Assembly (NCBI GenBank): GCA_021823365.1
Contig: JAKAOD010000158.1
Coordinates: 1-7,122 of the forward strand
Direction of reading: 5' to 3'
From: Actinomycetes bacterium
Lineage (GTDB): Bacteria > Actinomycetota > Acidimicrobiia > Acidimicrobiales > Bog-793
DNA: 7,122 nt
Shown here piece after piece: positions 6,153-7,122 of the stretch (within the stretch, counting starts at the first letter, position 1; the number at the start of each line of letters is the position of its first letter). A program made the translations under genes and the position numbers. The notes beneath the pieces are model-generated. The model ran no database searches. It had not been told where the DNA came from and saw only the letters and a program-made list of their open reading frames with translations.

Positions 6153-7082
6153 TCACCCGGCTGCGTGCGCCCACCAGCGCCCGCCATGCCGCTCGAGGTG
6201 GACCTCGACGCCGAAGCACTTCGACACGAGCGGCGCGGTCAGCGCGTCCTCGAGCCGCCCTGTGGCGAGCTTGCGGCCCTCGGCCAGGAGAAGGCAGTGG
6301 GTGAACCCGGAGGGCACCTCCTCGAGGTGGTGGGTCACGAGGACCATCGCCGGCACGCTCGGATCCGACGCCAAGGAACCGAGACGCGTGACCAGACGCT
6401 CCCGAGCCGCGAGGTCGAGACCTGCAGCCGGCTCGTCGAGCAGGATCAGCTCGGCCGCACCCATGAGCGACCGAGCGATCAGCACCTGCTGGCGCTCTCC
6501 CTCCGAGAGGAGGCCGAAGGGGGCGTCGGGCAGGATCGCAGCCCCGTGGCCCGTGACCCGCGCGAGCATGCGATCGGCGGCGGCCCAATCCGCCTGCGTG
6601 TAGCGGTGCCTGACCGGGAGCAGGGCAGCGTCCCGCCCGGTCACGACCACCTCCCTCGCGCTGAGGAACGGGCGCAGCGCCCGAACTGTGGACGCGCTCA
6701 CCAAGGGGATCCTGGCGCGAACGGTCCGGAGGTCGCTCCGGCCGAAGCGCTGGCCGACGACCGAGACCGATCCGCGGCTCGGCATGAGCCTGGCGCCGGC
6801 GACCCGGAGGAGGGTCGTCTTCCCGGAGCCGTTGGGCCCGAGCACGACCCAACGGTCCTGCGGGCCGACTTCCCAGTCGACCGCGTCGAGGATCGGCCTT
6901 CCGTCGCGGACGACGGACACCTTGGAGAACGAGATCGCCGGGCCGGGGGCCCTCTGGGCCGCCCCAGGCGTGGCTGGCACAGGCGTGGCCGCCCCAGGCT
7001 CGGCTGCGAGGGGCTCGGCTGCGAGGGGCTCGGAAGCCACGGGCGCGGCTTCGAGGGACTCGACGACGACGGGCTCGGGCAT
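6153..7082 (-). CDS. ABC-type ATP-binding protein, ModF/YlmA-like (COG1119 type)
   Basis: A 309-residue ATPase subunit with a single nucleotide-binding domain from about residue 50. It shows Walker A GPNGSGKTT (82-90), a variant signature LSEGERQQV (192-200) in place of LSGGQ, Walker B LILLDEP (212-218), D-loop AGLD (220-223) and switch histidine in VTHH (His251 or His252). The Q-loop position (IPLVSAST, about 125-132) lacks a glutamine. LSEGE and this loop recall COG1119 proteins, which are often found without a permease; the imported or regulated substrate is unknown. The ATG at 7080-7082 gives a 48-residue Ala/Pro/Glu-rich leader with a five-residue repeat (EPLAA). The only ribosome-site candidate is GAGG about 12 bases upstream, so a later start such as GTG at codon 35 is possible. 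It is followed after 9 bases by the oxidoreductase gene, probably in one operon. The promoter lies outside the window. Confidence 0.88.
   Translation of the reverse strand: MPEPVVVESLEAAPVASEPLAAEPLAAEPGAATPVPATPGAAQRAPGPAISFSKVSVVRDGRPILDAVDWEVGPQDRWVVLGPNGSGKTTLLRVAGARLMPSRGSVSVVGQRFGRSDLRTVRARIPLVSASTVRALRPFLSAREVVVTGRDAALLPVRHRYTQADWAAADRMLARVTGHGAAILPDAPFGLLSEGERQQVLIARSLMGAAELILLDEPAAGLDLAARERLVTRLGSLASDPSVPAMVLVTHHLEEVPSGFTHCLLLAEGRKLATGRLEDALTAPLVSKCFGVEVHLERHGGRWWAHAAG
6997..7033. repeat. 15-bp tandem repeat, about 2.5 copies, in the ABC ATPase leader
   Basis: GGCTCGGCTGCGAGG occurs at 6997-7011 and again at 7012-7026, followed by a partial copy GGCTCGG (7027-7033). The unit is a multiple of three and on the - strand encodes the peptide repeat EPLAA-EPLAA-EP inside the low-complexity N-terminus. 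Its length could vary between strains by slippage without breaking the frame. Confidence 0.85.
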
Positions 7083-7122
7083 CTACGGAGTCTGCCTCAC
7101 AACGGCCAACGAGGATCGAGCG

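Noticed and set aside
6133..6852. A 239-residue - strand frame inside the ABC ATPase gene
   Set aside because: It overlaps the real gene in another frame and shows none of the Walker or signature motifs.

Overview
This is a GC-rich window (third codon positions are mostly G or C) that reads as an actinobacterial chromosome. The reasons are the GTG starts, the families present, and a CIRCE-type heat-shock operator whose TGGCACTC/GAGTGCTAA halves resemble actinobacterial examples. The exact lineage cannot be told from the sequence; an uncultured or deep-branching actinobacterium is an inference.

Layout. At the left edge is the 3' end of a small membrane protein gene on the + strand (to 262), possibly of the DUF2269 family. 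A 383-base convergent gap follows, holding possible terminator hairpins and one doubtful small ORF. A glycogen-debranching-type amylo-alpha-1,6-glucosidase lies on the - strand (646-2868). A 230-base divergent intergenic region separates it from a GT-B glycosyltransferase (family 4) on the + strand (3099-4526). That region contains a nearly perfect CIRCE element overlapping a plausible promoter that points at the glycosyltransferase. Beyond a 138-base convergent gap with hairpins is a - strand pair: a ModF/YlmA-like ABC ATPase (6153-7082), and 9 bases downstream of its stop a phytoene-dehydrogenase-like FAD oxidoreductase (4665-6143). These two are probably one transcript.

How the genes may work together. 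The debranching enzyme and glycosyltransferase are divergent and share one control region. This suggests a carbohydrate module that makes and trims a glucan, oligosaccharide or glycosylated compatible solute. The CIRCE element suggests that at least the glycosyltransferase is repressed by HrcA and induced by heat or protein-folding stress. That is the most interesting signal here, because CIRCE normally controls chaperone genes (groESL, dnaK, hsp20). The ABC ATPase/oxidoreductase pair has no obvious link to it. I see no mobile elements, CRISPR arrays, tRNAs or rRNAs, and no clear evidence of a wholly new system.
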